Under the pieces are notes generated by a model. That model saw only the letters and a list, made by a program, of their open reading frames with translations, was not told the DNA's origin and made no database searches. DNA of 64,000 nt, from NCBI GenBank assembly GCA_951804985.1, contig OX638130.1, forward strand, positions 5,690,791-5,754,790, given 5' to 3'. Shown here one piece after another: positions 20,201 to 32,237 of this stretch; position 1 is the first letter of the stretch, and each line of letters starts with the position of its first letter. The translations under genes were made by a program, and so were the position numbers. The DNA comes from Dryomyza anilis (taxonomy: Eukaryota > Arthropoda > Insecta > Diptera > Dryomyzidae).

Positions 20201-23200
20201 TAAAATCGATTTTTGAAATTAAAATTTCTTAAATCTTTCATATCTTCTAAACGAAGCGTCGTAGAGTGGTCAAATTATGCATATTTTATTGTGATTTAAA
20301 AGTAGATTAATTATGGAAAAATTCAGTAAATTCGGTTTAGAGGTCCTAGAGAAATCGGCTGATTAGTTAAGACTTTCTTAAAACCTTCATATCTTCTAAA
20401 CGGAGCGTCGTAGAGGGGTCAAAGTTGGCATATTTTATTGTGATTTCAAAGTAGATTAATTACGGAAAAATTCAGTAAATTCGGTTCAGAGGTCCTAGAG
20501 AAATCGGCTGATTAGTTAAGACTTTCTTAAAACCTTCATATCTTCTAAACGGAGCGTCGTAGAGTGGTCAAAGTTTGCATATTTAATTGTGATTTAAAAG
20601 TAGATTAATTATGGAAAAATTCAGTAAATTCGGTTCAGAGGTCCTAGAGAAATCGGCTGATTAGTTAAGACTTTCTTAAAACCTTCATATCTTCTAAACG
20701 GAGCGTCGTAGAGGGGTCAAAGTTGGCATATTTTATTGTGATTTCAAAGTAGATTAATTATGGAAAAATTCAGTAAATTCGGTTCAGAGGTCCTAGAGAA
20801 ATCGGCTGATTAGTTAAGACTTTCTTAAAACCTTCATATCTTCTAAACGGAGCGTCGTAGAGGGGTCAAAGTTGGCACAATTTTTAAAATATTTAAAATC
20901 GATTTTTGAAATTAAAATTTCTTAAATCTTTCATATCTTCTAAACGAAGCGTCGTAGAGGGGTCAAAGTTGGCATATTTTATTGTGATTTCAAAGTAGAT
21001 TAATTATGGAAAAATTCAGTAAATTCGGTTCAGAGGTCCTAGAGAAATCGGATGATTAGTTAAGACTTTCTTAAAACCTTCATATCTTCCAAACGGAGCG
21101 TCGTAGAGGGGTCAAAGTTGGCACAATTTTTAAAATATTTAAAATCGATTTTTGAAATTAAAATTTCTTAAATCTTTCATATCTTCTAAACGGAGCGTCG
21201 TAGATTGGTCAAAGTTGGCATATTTTATTGTGATTTTAAAGTAGATTAATTATGGAAAAATTCAGTAAATTCGGTTCAGAGGTCCTAGAGAAATCGGATG
21301 ATTAGTTAAGACTTTCTTAAAACCTTCATATCTTCGGTTCCGAGGTCCTAGAGAAATCGGATGATTAGTTAAGACTTTCTTAAAACCTCCATATCTTCTA
21401 AACGGAGCGTCGTAGAGGGGTCAAAGTTGGCATATTTTATTGTGATTTCAAAGTAGATTAATTATGGAAAAATTCAGTAAATTCGGTTCAGAGGTCCTAG
21501 AGAAATCGGCTGATTAGTTAAGACTTTCTTAAAACCTTCATATCTTCTAAACGGAGCGTCGTAGAGGGGTCAAAGTTGGCATATTTTATTGTGATTTCAA
21601 AGTAGATTAATTATGGAAAAATTCAGTAAATTCGGTTCAGAGGTCCTAGAGAAATCGGCTGATTAGTTAAGACTTTCTTAAAACCTTCATATCTTCTAAA
21701 CGGAGCGTCGTAGAGGGGTCAAAGTTGGCATATTTTATTGTGATTTCAAAGTAGATTAATAATGGAAAAATTCAGTAAATTCGGTTCAGAGGTCCTAGAG
21801 AAATCGGCTGATTAGTTAAGACTTTCTTAAAACCTTCATATCTTCTAAACGGAGCGTCGTAGAGGGGTCAAAGTTGGCACAATTTTTAAAATATTTAAAA
21901 TCGATTTTTGAAATTAAAATTTCTTAAATCTTTCATATCTTCTAAACGGAGCGTCGTAGAGGGGTCAAAGTTGGCATATTTTATGGCGATTTCAAAGTAG
22001 ATTAATTATGGAAAAATTCAGTAAATTCGGTTCAGAGGTCCTAGAGAAATCGGCTGATTAGTTAAGACTTTCTTAAAACCTTCATATCTTCTAAACGGAG
22101 CGTCGTAGAGGGGTCAAAGTTGGCATATTTTATTGTGATTTCAAAGTAGATTAATTATGGAAAAATTCAGTAAATTTGGTTCAGAGGTCCTAGAGAAATC
22201 GGCTGATTAGTTAAGACTTTCTTAAAACCTTCATATCTTCTAAACGGAGCGTCGTAGAGGGGTCAAAGTTGGCATATTTTATTGTGATTTCAAAGTAGAT
22301 TAATAATGGAAAAATTCAGTAAATTCGGTTCAGAGGTCCTAGAGAAATCGGCTGATTAGTTAAGACTTTCTTAAAACCTTCATATCTTCTAAACGGAGCG
22401 TCGTAGAGGGGTCAAAGTTGGCACAATTTTTAAAATATTTAAAATCGATTTTTGAAATTAAAATTTCTTAAATCTTTCATATCTTCTAAACGGAGCGTCG
22501 TAGAGGGGTCAAAGTTGGCATATTTTATGGCGATTTCAAAGTAGATTAATTATGGAAAAATTCAGTAAATTCGGTTCAGAGGTCCTAGAGAAATCGGCTG
22601 ATTAGTTAAGACTTTCTTAAAACCTTCATATCTTCTAAACGGAGCGTCGTAGAGGGGTCAAAGTTGGCATATTTTATTGTGATTTCAAAGTAGATTAATT
22701 ATGGAAAAATTCAGTAAATTCGGTTCAGAGGTCCTAGAGAAATCGGCTGATTAGTTAAGACTTTCTTAAAACCTTCATATCTTCTAAACGGAGCGTCGTA
22801 GAGGGGTCAAAGTTGGCACAATTTTTAAAATATTTAAAATCGATTTTTGAAATTAAAATTTCTTAAATCTTTCATATCTTCTAAACGGAGCGTCGTAGAG
22901 GGGTCAAAGTTGGCATATTTTATTGTGATTTCAAAGTAGATTAATTATGGAAAAATTCAGTAAATTCGGTTCAGAGGTCCTAGAGAAATCGGCTGATTAG
23001 TTAAGACTTTCTTAAAACCTTCATATCTTCTAAACGGAGCGTCGTAGAGGGGTCAAAGTTGGCATATTTTATTGTGATTTCAAAGTAGATTAATTATGGA
23101 AAAATTCAGTAAATTCGGTTCAGAGGTCCTAGAGAAATCGGCTGATTAGTTAAGACTTTCTTAAAACCTTCATATCTTCTAAACGGAGCGTCGTAGAGGG

Positions 23201-23892
23201 GTCAAAGTTGGCACAATTTTTAAAATATTTAAAATCGATTTTTGAAATTAAAATTTCTTAAATCTTTCATATCTTCTAAACGGAGCGTCGTAGAGGGGTC
23301 AAAGTTGGCATATTTTATTGTGATTTTAAAGTAGATTAATTATGGAAAAATTCAGTAAATTCGGTTCAGAGATCCTAGAGAAATCGGCTGATTAGTTAAG
23401 ACTTTCTTAAAACCTTCATATCTTCTAAACGGAGCGTCGTAGAGGGGTCAAAGTTGGCACAATTTTTAAAATATTTAAAATCGATTTTTGAAATTAAAAT
23501 TTCTTAAATCTTTCATATCTTCTAAACGGAGCGTCGTAGAGGGGTCAAAGTTGGCATATTTTATTGTGATTTCAAAGTAGATTAATTATGGAAAAATTCA
23601 GTAAATTCGGTTCAGAGGTCCTAGAGAAATCGGCTGATTAGTTAAGACTTTCTTAAAACCTTCATATCTTCTAAACGGAGCGTCGTAGAGGGGTCAAAGT
23701 TGGCACAATTTTTAAAATATTTAAAATCGATTTTTGAAATTAAAATTTCTTAAATCTTTCATATCTTCTAAACGGAGCGTCGTAGAGGGGTCAAAGTTGG
23801 CATATTTTATTGTGATTTCAAAGTAGATTAATTATGGAAAAATTCAGTAAATTCGGTTCAGAGGTCCTAGAGAAATCGGCTGATTAGTTAAG
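17285..23892. repeat. 149-bp satellite array with 246-bp variant monomers
   Basis: The monomer begins GAGAAATCGGCTGATTAGTT and contains CTAAACGGAGCGTCGTAGAG and GTTGGCATATTTTATTGTG. Starts at 17285, 17434, 17680, 17829, 17909 and 18058 show 149-bp units, a 246-bp unit and one 80-bp truncated unit. The 246-bp variant carries 97 extra bp beginning CACAATTTTTAAAATATTTA and ending in a second copy of the CTAAACGGAGCGTCGTAG segment, so it is a partial duplication. The array is about 6.6 kb, in one orientation, with no coding frame. Long units become more frequent toward the right: CACAATTTTT at 22422, 22817, 23212, 23458 and 23704. Confidence 0.97.
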
Positions 23893-25690
23893 GCATTATT
23901 TAAAAAAGTAGAACCGATATTAGAAATGAAATAATTTCAGTCGTTAGTTTGTATTATTTTCTGAATAAACATTAATTTATTTCTCTTTTATTATAAGATA
24001 TATAATACTCAAAAATTAATTCAAAAATAGTCTAAAAAATCAATATTTTTCAAGTTTAACTCCAAATATTTAAAAAACGAATTAGAATATTAGTATTTTT
24101 TTGTATATTAAAATTTATATTGTCAATTTAAATAAAAATTGCGTCCTTGTTTTTTTGAACACCAAAAAAAGTTGTTAAATTTTTGTATGTTAAAAACGGC
24201 ACAAAATTTCGATTGTAATTTTCTAATTCTATTATATTCTCGACATTCGAGGCATTATTTAAAAAAGTAAAACCGATACCAAAAATTAAATAATTTCTGT
24301 CATTAGTTTGAGTAATTTTCTAAATATCCATTAATCTGTTAATCTTTTATTATAGGATCTATAATACATAAAAGTTAATAAAAAAATAATCTAAATAAAT
24401 CAATATTTTTCAAGTTTAACTCCAAATATATAAAAAACAAATTAGAATATTTGCATTCTTTTATATACTAAAATTTACCTTGTCAATGCTAATAAATATT
24501 ATGTCTAAAGTTTTTTGGAAAAATTCTTTTGAAAGTTGTACAATTTAAGTATGCTACAAACGACACAAAATTTCGATTGTATTTTTCTTACTCTATAATA
24601 TTATATATAATGCGTGGGCATATATTTAAAAAAGTAAAACAGATATCAGAAAGTAAGTAATTTTGATGGTTAGTTTGGAATATGTTATGATTGACTATAA
24701 ACATATTTCTCTTTTATCATAAGATCTTAAATACTAAAAAAATAATTTTAAATTAGTCTTCAAAATTCTATTATTTTAAGTTTAGCTCCCAATAACTAGA
24801 AAACTAATTGGAATATTTGCTTTCTTTTATATATTAAAATTTACCTCGTCAATGTTAATAAAAATTATGTCTAAAGTTTTTTGGAAAAATACTTTTGAAA
24901 GTTGTACAATTTAAGTATGCTACAAACGACACAAAATTTCGATTGTATTTTTCTTACTCTGTAATATTCTAAATATGTAATGCGTGGGCATATATTTAAA
25001 AAATATAGACAGATATCAGAAAATAAGTAATTTCGATGGTTGGTTTGGATTATGTTATGATTGACTATGAACATATTTCTATTTTATCATAAGATCTTAA
25101 ATACTAAAAAAATAATTTTAAATTAGTCTTCAAAATTCTATTATTTTAAGTTTAGCTGCCAATAACTAGAAAACTAATTGGAATATTTGCTTTCTTTTAT
25201 ATATTAAAATTTACCTCGTCAATGTTAATAAAAATTGTGTCTAAAGTTTTTTGGAAAAATACTTTTGAAAGTTGTACAATTTAAGTATGCTACAAACGAC
25301 ACAAAATTTCGATTGTATTTTTCTTACTCTGTAGTATTCTAAATATTTAATGCGTGGGCATATATTTAAAAAATATAGATAGATATCAGAAAATAAGTAA
25401 TTTCGATGGTTAGTTTGGAATATGTTATGATTTACTATGAACATATTTCTCTTTTATCATTAGATCTTAAATACTAAAAAAATAATTTTGAATTAGTCTA
25501 ACAAAATTTATATTTTTAATTTTCGCTGCCAATAACTAGAAAACTAATTGAAATATTTGATTTATTTTTTATATTAAAATTGAATGTGTCATTGCAAATA
25601 AAAATTGCGTCAAAGATCTTTTGGAAAACTACTTTTGTAAAGTTGTAAAATTTTTGTATGCTACAGACGACTCAAAATTTCGATTGTAAC
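23893..25690. repeat. ~370-bp satellite, five tandem copies
   Basis: Copies start near 23893, 24250, 24617, 24987 and 25357. The last three are spaced 370 bp and are very alike: two nearly identical 67-codon chance frames lie exactly 370 bp apart. The first two are more diverged. Each has GGCATATATTTAAAAAA- or GGCATTATTTAAAAAAG-type starts and ACACAAAATTTCGATTGTA near the end. The sequence is noncoding. Confidence 0.92.
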
Positions 25691-25820
25691 TTCTTCTTAT
25701 ATATAGACTAGGGAAAACAACCGAGTATGTATAGGATTATCATATACATTTTTTCTAATTGTAAAGAGTAGTGTGCATTTTTTTGCATTGGGAACAGTTG
25801 GAAATGAAAATAGTTCGTAT

Positions 25821-26315
25821 ACACTGAGGGAAAAAAGTAATAAAATTAAATAAAAAAGTAATAAAATTAAATACTTTTCGACACGTTTTTCACCCGTAGT
25901 CTTTTGTATTTAAATTAAATACTTTTTATTTATATTACGTACGTTATAAAATTTGAAGTAAATACTTTTTATTTAAATTTTTTTGCGTATGTAATAAAAT
26001 TTGAAGTACATACTCTTTATCACTTTTTATTAAGGTTATAACAATTGAATTTAATCACAACATCATAAATATGTAAATTGATATTTTAAAAACTATTTAT
26101 TTCATATAAAGAAGATTAGGAACAGATAAAATTATTATTTTATTTTAATTTTTTCGAAATTTTTAATAAAATTAAATACTTTTTTATTTATTTTGAAATT
26201 AAATACGCGCGTAATATTTTTTGTATGGATTATTACGTTTTTTATTACAAAAGTATTTAAATCAAATTTAAATAAATTTTATTTAATTATATTACGTCAC
26301 TTTTTTTCTTAGTGT
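25821..26315. mobile_element. MITE with ACACTGAGG.. inverted ends
   Basis: The left end ACACTGAGGGAAAAAAGTAA and the right end TTTTTTTCTTAGTGT are inverted versions of each other, and the similarity continues inward (AAATTAAAT against ATTTAATTA). The interior is rich in AAATACTTTT words. No ORF and no clear target duplication were seen. A family relative is probably at 34151-34383. Confidence 0.65.
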
Positions 26316-27404
26316 AGGAATATTCAGAACAAAAACATAAACATGTCCTATTTTTTTTAAATGAATTCTATAATTTTATAAAAACATTACTAATAATGCA
26401 AAAATTACTGAGTATGCAGGCAGTATCAATATTCTCAAATTCTATAGAAATTTTATAAAGTAAAATTATTTTCTAGTTTTAAGTAGTATACATTATTTGA
26501 ATACCTAGTAAAAAATGTGATAGGGTTATGAAAAGGAACTGGTTTTTGTATTCTTTTACATTATCAGGTCCCTACCCTAGATAACCAATATGATCTGGCC
26601 ATGTTCATACCCCTAATAGGGTCAATTTCTACTAGGGATTGGAAACAGTTCAAACAATTCAAAAAATTTTGCACTGTATCTATCATTATTTCAATAATAT
26701 TTATTATAATTTTAATTAAAAATCTTTCCATATATAGCAATTTAAATATTTTCATTCTAAAAATAAAATATTTCAATTACATAATAATTATAAAAGCACG
26801 GTCAACGCACTATATTAAACAATTATCTGACATATATAGCACAAAAACTTCAAAATGATAACAAAAGCGTGAAAAAACTAGGGAAATATAAAATCAATTT
26901 CAAAGATAATAAACATGAGTTCGGGTGTTAATAAAAAAAAATGAAAAATTCCATTGACATTCTAATTTGTAGTTGGCTGTGAATGTTTGATTAATAACAC
27001 ATGTAGAAATGATTACTATCAGAAACACCACATATACACCACACATACTATAGACATAATAAACAATTCATATTAATTTATCTCATGAATCACGTATGTA
27101 CCTACTTTAATTTACGTAGATTCTGAAACTCACAATTTGGTGCTTTTTTTCTAGTTTTAAAAATAGATTTAAACGTTTGAGTCATTCTGTAATAATCCAC
27201 GTGGTTTTTCCCATAAATGGTGTGTTTTATGACCTTGCCGAACTCTGGTAGTTACAGCTATTAATAAAATTGTATTAGCAGATTGTAAATTTAATAATTA
27301 TGTTAAAGATTTTTGGAATCTAGGTAGAAATTGGAAGTTATGGAAATTTGATATTATAGAAAAATTTGAAAAACAATAAATTTGTGAAGAATTTCTATGG
27401 ATGA
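26316..27404. other. AT-rich intergenic DNA, MITE-end fragment, no gene seen
   Basis: At about 26570-26637 there is CCCTACCCTAG ... AATTTCTACTAGGG, resembling the inverted ends of the element at 29779-30185. Overlapping frames on both strands at 26564-26858 have no domain. The rest is unique AT-rich DNA. Confidence 0.5.
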
Positions 27405-28360
27405 ATAAAAATTTAGTGAAAATTGGATATTTAGGGGAAAATTGAATTTTTAGTGAAAATTGGATTTTAAGTGAAAATTGGATTTTTAGTGAAAAATTGA
27501 ATTTTTAGTGAAAAATTGAATTTTTAGTGAAAAATTGAATTTTTAGTGAAAAATTGAATTTTTAGTGAAAAATTGAATTTTTAGTGAAAAATTGAATTTT
27601 TAGTGAAAAATTGAATTTTTAGTGAAAAATTGAATTTTTAGTGAAAAATTGAATTTTTAGTGAAAAATTGAATTTTTAGTGACAAATTGAATTTTTGTGA
27701 AAATTTGAATTTTAGTGAAAAATTGAATTTTTAGTGAAAAATTGAATTTTTAGTGAAAAATTGAATTTTTAGTGAAAAATTGAATTTTTAGTGAAAAATT
27801 GTATTTTTAGTGAAAAATTGAATTTTTAGTGAAAAATTGAATTTTTAGTGAAAAATTAAATTTTTAGTGAAAAATTGAATTTTTAGTGCAAAATTGAATT
27901 TTTAGTAAAAAATTGAATTTTTGGTGAAAAATTTTATTTTCAGTGAATAATTGAATTTTTAGTGAAAAATTGAATTTTTAGTGAAAAATTGAATTTTAAG
28001 TGAAAAATTGAATTTTTAGTGAAAAATTGAATTTTTAGTGAAAAATTGAATTTTTAGTGAAAAATTGAATTTTTAGTGAAAAATTGAATTTTTAGTGAAA
28101 AATTGAATTTTTAGTGAAATATTGAATTTTTAGTGAAAAATTTAATTTTTAGTGAAAAATTGAATTTTTAATGAAAAATTGAATTTTTAGTGAAAAATTG
28201 AATTTTTAGTGACAAATTGAATTTTTAGTGAAAAATGGAATTTATAGTGAAAAATTGAATTTTTAGTGAAAAATTTAATTTTAGTGAAAAATTGAGAGTT
28301 TTACTAAAAAATTGAAACTTTTAATGAAAATTTGAATGTTTATTGAAAAATTGAATTTCT
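27405..28360. repeat. 19-bp minisatellite (GAATTTTTAGTGAAAAATT)n
   Basis: About 48 head-to-tail copies of a 19-bp unit occur. They are nearly perfect through most of 27480-28270 and decay at both ends. Scattered single-base changes (TTTTTAGTGACAAATT, TTTTTAGTAAAAAATT) mark older copies. It is noncoding on both strands. Confidence 0.95.
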
Positions 28361-29309
28361 TGTAAACATTCTTTATTTATGTCCCTTGAAAAATAAATGC
28401 AGCGGTAAAACCTATTTGTAGCCGGTCACGTTTTGCATTCACATTGAAGACCCAACCACTCCACTGCATGACTAACTCAGTTCATTTATGAATATAATAC
28501 ATACCTCCATTTAGACTCATAATTACAACCCGACTATATCATGCATTTAATGCAAATGAGATTACTTTATGCCATGTTTGCATGTTTTGCCATTTTATAC
28601 TATATGGTAGTATTTTTTATTTTTAGTTTTTTTTATTTTTCATTTTGCTCTAAGGTACCTTTTAATTACGATTATACGATCCTGCATATTTGGGTTACAT
28701 GTAACCTGAAAACACGTTACATGAATACATAGAAATTGGCTAATTTCAAAATTAAAAACTCGTATTAAGTACGAACACGAACCATTTTTATAACGCAACA
28801 TAAACTTAGTACTAGCTATTTGGCGGTATGAGTAGGTAGTAGTTGTTGTGGGTACTTGAAAGTAGTACCGTAACAGAAGGTTATAGGAGTCTTAACTTTT
28901 TAGGTTTTAAGATTTTATGATAGAGCTCAAAGATACGGAACTTAATCAACAAAAAGCAGAAGAACTTAAATTGCAATACATTGCGATAATAAGGTGTTTT
29001 TTAAGAAGCTAATATTTCAATATAATGCTTATCATTTGTAAAATAAAAAATGTAATAAGTCAGTTAAAAATTGTTTTTTTTGTTTTGTTTTATACAATTT
29101 GATAACAAATTTCATTTGAATAGTATGAATTTAACTAATTATTTTATTTTATTATCAGAATTTATTTTGAGAAATGTATAACAATGGCACTTTACCACAT
29201 TTTTGTATCACTAATTATTTAAAATATTTAGATTCTATTTTTTTAAAGAGTAAATAATAAAAAATTAAAAATAAAAAACTAACTTAGTAATCTGTCATTT
29301 CCTTCCAAT
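28361..29309. other. AT-rich intergenic DNA, no gene seen
   Basis: A 63-codon plus frame at 28541 is hydrophobic and lacks any recognised domain. No repeat family or RNA gene was recognised. Confidence 0.5.
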
Positions 29310-29770
29310 ATTTCTTGCTCAAAAAAATACTTCCCAGGCGAACTTTCCAAATTTTGGAAAAATTATCCACACGGTTCTTCTCTGCCGGAACAATTCATTC
29401 CCACACCATTCTTACCGTGACATTTAGTCCCGAGACATTTGTTTTCCTGAGACAATTCTTTCTCGATAATTTTCCAAATGTAAATTTGTTCTCGACTATT
29501 TTTTCCCAAACAAAAGTCTTCATCTTTCATTTCCTATCCAGAAAATTCTTTAAATCGACTTAAATTGTGTTTGATATATTTTTCGAATATTAATTAAATC
29601 TCACAAAACATAGAACAGTTTATTATAAATGTAAAAAAAAATGATATAAAACAATTCTTAAAATCGTCCCAAATATATTTATTGCCATACACATTTTTTC
29701 TCCGAGAAAATTCCTCTCCAAGAAAATTATTTGCTGTGACTTCCCATGACAATATTTTCCCAAGACAAAT
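29310..29770. repeat. Second locus of the GACAATTCTTTCCCG-type degenerate repeat
   Basis: The same vocabulary as 4.2-5.3 kb appears here: GAGACAATTCTTTCTCGATA, GAACAATTCATTCCC, TTCTCCGAGAAAATTCCTC. The chance plus-strand frame at 29315-29563 follows the repeat and is not a gene. Confidence 0.6.
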
Positions 29771-29778
29771 TGTCCTGT

Positions 29779-30185
29779 CCCTAGTAGAAATTTTGGTAGG
29801 GCCAAGTGATCATGTCATTATTTGAGGTGATCGGGATATGACGAGGCCCATAATGTCCTTGTAACGCAGTGTCCTGATCATGTATTGACCTCAGGCCATG
29901 ATCATGTACTGATCGGGCAATTCCCCATTATAATATTTACCCGACAATTGCCTTGTCTGAGCCCGAGCATAATAGGGTTTCTCTCATTAATCTCGATCAT
30001 TGCCTGATACTAATTTCGTTATGAGGAACAAATAATGTAGCTATGATCGGGAACATTGACTGTTTAGATAATGTAAACCCTGCGTTGGTAAGCATGATAA
30101 GGGCATGCAAAGGCAATGATCATATTTTCTCTTGACGAAAACCCGATAATTTCCCGATAGCGCATCGGGCAAATTTCTACTAGGG
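29779..30185. mobile_element. MITE with CCCTAGTAGAAATTT inverted ends
   Basis: The 407-bp segment begins CCCTAGTAGAAATTT and ends AAATTTCTACTAGGG, a perfect 15-bp inverted repeat. The interior holds several GATCATG/CATGATC words. No ORF was seen and no convincing target-site duplication. Related ends appear at 26.6, 34.5, 35.15, 36.45 and 44.0 kb. Confidence 0.75.
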
Positions 30186-32029
30186 GTTCAGACAAGTCCT
30201 CCCCTTAAATTATATAATCAGATCTTCAAATTTCTAGTGCGATTTTCTTAAAAAATGTAACGTGATGGGAAAAACTGAGTATGTAGTCAAAGTAGAATCC
30301 ACGAAATATATGGAAATTTTGACAATCCTGGAGTCTATTAAAAAATGAATGAAAATAACGGTCGCAAATTTAAAATGTATTAGTTTTTTCAGACAACCTT
30401 AAATAATATTTCTAAATCTTAAAAATAAACATTAAAATTAAATTAGGTACAAATTTTGATTATTGTATAAGTGTGTCCTATTGTCACGTACGTAACCAAA
30501 AGGATATATTTATTATCATATTAAACTAACAACATTTTTTAAAGATTTGATTTCTCTGTTGTTAAAGCTAAATTTTCTCAGCATTTCAAAAATATAAACA
30601 TCGATTTCCTAGTAATTCTATACATTTTTTGACAGCTAATTGATATTTGTCCAGGCCGGAACTTTGAGTACCAAAAATGTAAAAAATCGGGCTTCATTCG
30701 GAATTGGGCGCTCGCAAACAGAGTGCGCTCGTATGTATTTGTGACATAAACAATGTTTCATCTATTCGAGCGCTGCAATAGCCTTTAGCTCGTTGCTGTT
30801 AAGTGAGAAACACGAACTAGCAGAACTTCAATCGGCCAACCGCATGAGCCTGTATTCGCTCATCGAGCTTCTGTTAAATAGAGCGCTCGACATGTAGAGC
30901 GCTCCTACATGCCGAGCGGCTCGGAGTGTCCCTCTATTTAAATTAATTCGTTCGCAAAAGTTTTTTTTTGTTTTTGCATTTATTATTCAATTTTACGCAT
31001 GTATTACTATATATAGAACATTAGGTAGGAATTTAAACCAAATTTACAAAAAGAGCGAACCAATCGAGCGCTCGAAATGTTGAGGTGCACGGGGTAGCGT
31101 GCTAGCGTAGCAGCTGGAAACTCGGCAGATCGAGCAGTTGTGCTCAACAGAGTTCGGTCAAAGCAGACAATTACGCCTGCGATGCGTCACTCGTTTGTTC
31201 ATGCGAGAGCTCGTTTTGAGCTTTGCGCGTGCTGAACAAAAATTTAAAAAAAATGTTTTTCACAAAAAAGGAAAAAAAAAAATAAAACCTTAAAAAAACA
31301 TCTGGAAATTCGCTTTTTCACTTTTTATTTGGTAATCATGATTATTAATATTGTCAGATATAAAATTATTTCTAGCAAAAAATCGTAGTGCAACTTTCCA
31401 TACGGGACGTCCGGAATTAATCTGGGATTTTTTACGAACTAGCTATAAGTTTTAGGAACAAAGTGTACATATACAAACATAAAGTAAATTGTCTCAGCTA
31501 TGTTCTGAGATAAATCAAAAAAATATATATTGTACGGTAAAAGTATTTTTAGAAAAATAATCATAGTGATAATTTTTATACGGAACTTTTTGTACCGTTC
31601 GGAATTTTTCTGTGATTTATTATGAAAAAACTATAAATTTTGGAAATAATGTGTAATAATACAAATAAAGCACATGATTTCAGCAATTTGCTAAAATAAT
31701 TCAAAAAAATAATTATTACGCAAAATTCACTGACTTTTTGGAATTTCCATATGAACCTCGACATTTACTTCCGTTTTTGTGCCGTCCGGAACGACAACTA
31801 TTTGATTTATATCTTTTGATCTACCTTATATAATTCTCTAATTTTTTGCAGGTATTTAGTCCTATTTAAATACTACTTGCCCAAAACAATTCAAGTAAAT
31901 TCATTAATTTTCCCTCGAGATATTAAAGTTTGAAGCGTACGAAAGTACCATCCAGAACCCCAGTAAATGCCCATAACTGATCTGGAAAAGAATGTGTCTT
32001 CCCAAATAGTGTAATAGCGTAGTGTAAGG
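30186..32029. other. Intergenic DNA with a GC-richer palindrome cluster
   Basis: Between 30700 and 31220 the DNA is less AT-rich and carries several GAGCGCTC-type palindromes (see findings). At 31380-31800 words such as ACGGGACGTCCGGAATTAAT and CCGTTCGGAATTTTTC recur at roughly 180-bp spacing, probably a decayed repeat. No gene was recognised. Confidence 0.5.
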
Positions 32030-32237
32030 ATATAAAATATTTTAATAGAAAACGTATTCAAATTACAGAAATTATTTTAATTTTTTTTATTTTAAAAATA
32101 ATCACATTACTTAAAAATATATATCATTCTTAGAATTTTTAATTATAAGTGATATAACTTAAATAAAATGTACAAGAAAAATGTAATTGATGTAGGAAAT
32201 AATGTCAGTATTCTTGAAAACTATTCGAGCAGGCTGC

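Noticed and set aside
17285..23892. CRISPR-like array
   Set aside because: Repeats are long, directly adjacent and lack unique spacers, and the genome is eukaryotic. It is a satellite.
24871..25444. Two near-identical 67-codon minus frames
   Set aside because: They are the same position in two copies of the 370-bp satellite and are broken in the other copies.
29779..30185. Assignment of this MITE to the P-element family because GTTCAGAC follows it
   Set aside because: The 8 bp on the left (TGTCCTGT) do not match, so there is no target duplication to support it.
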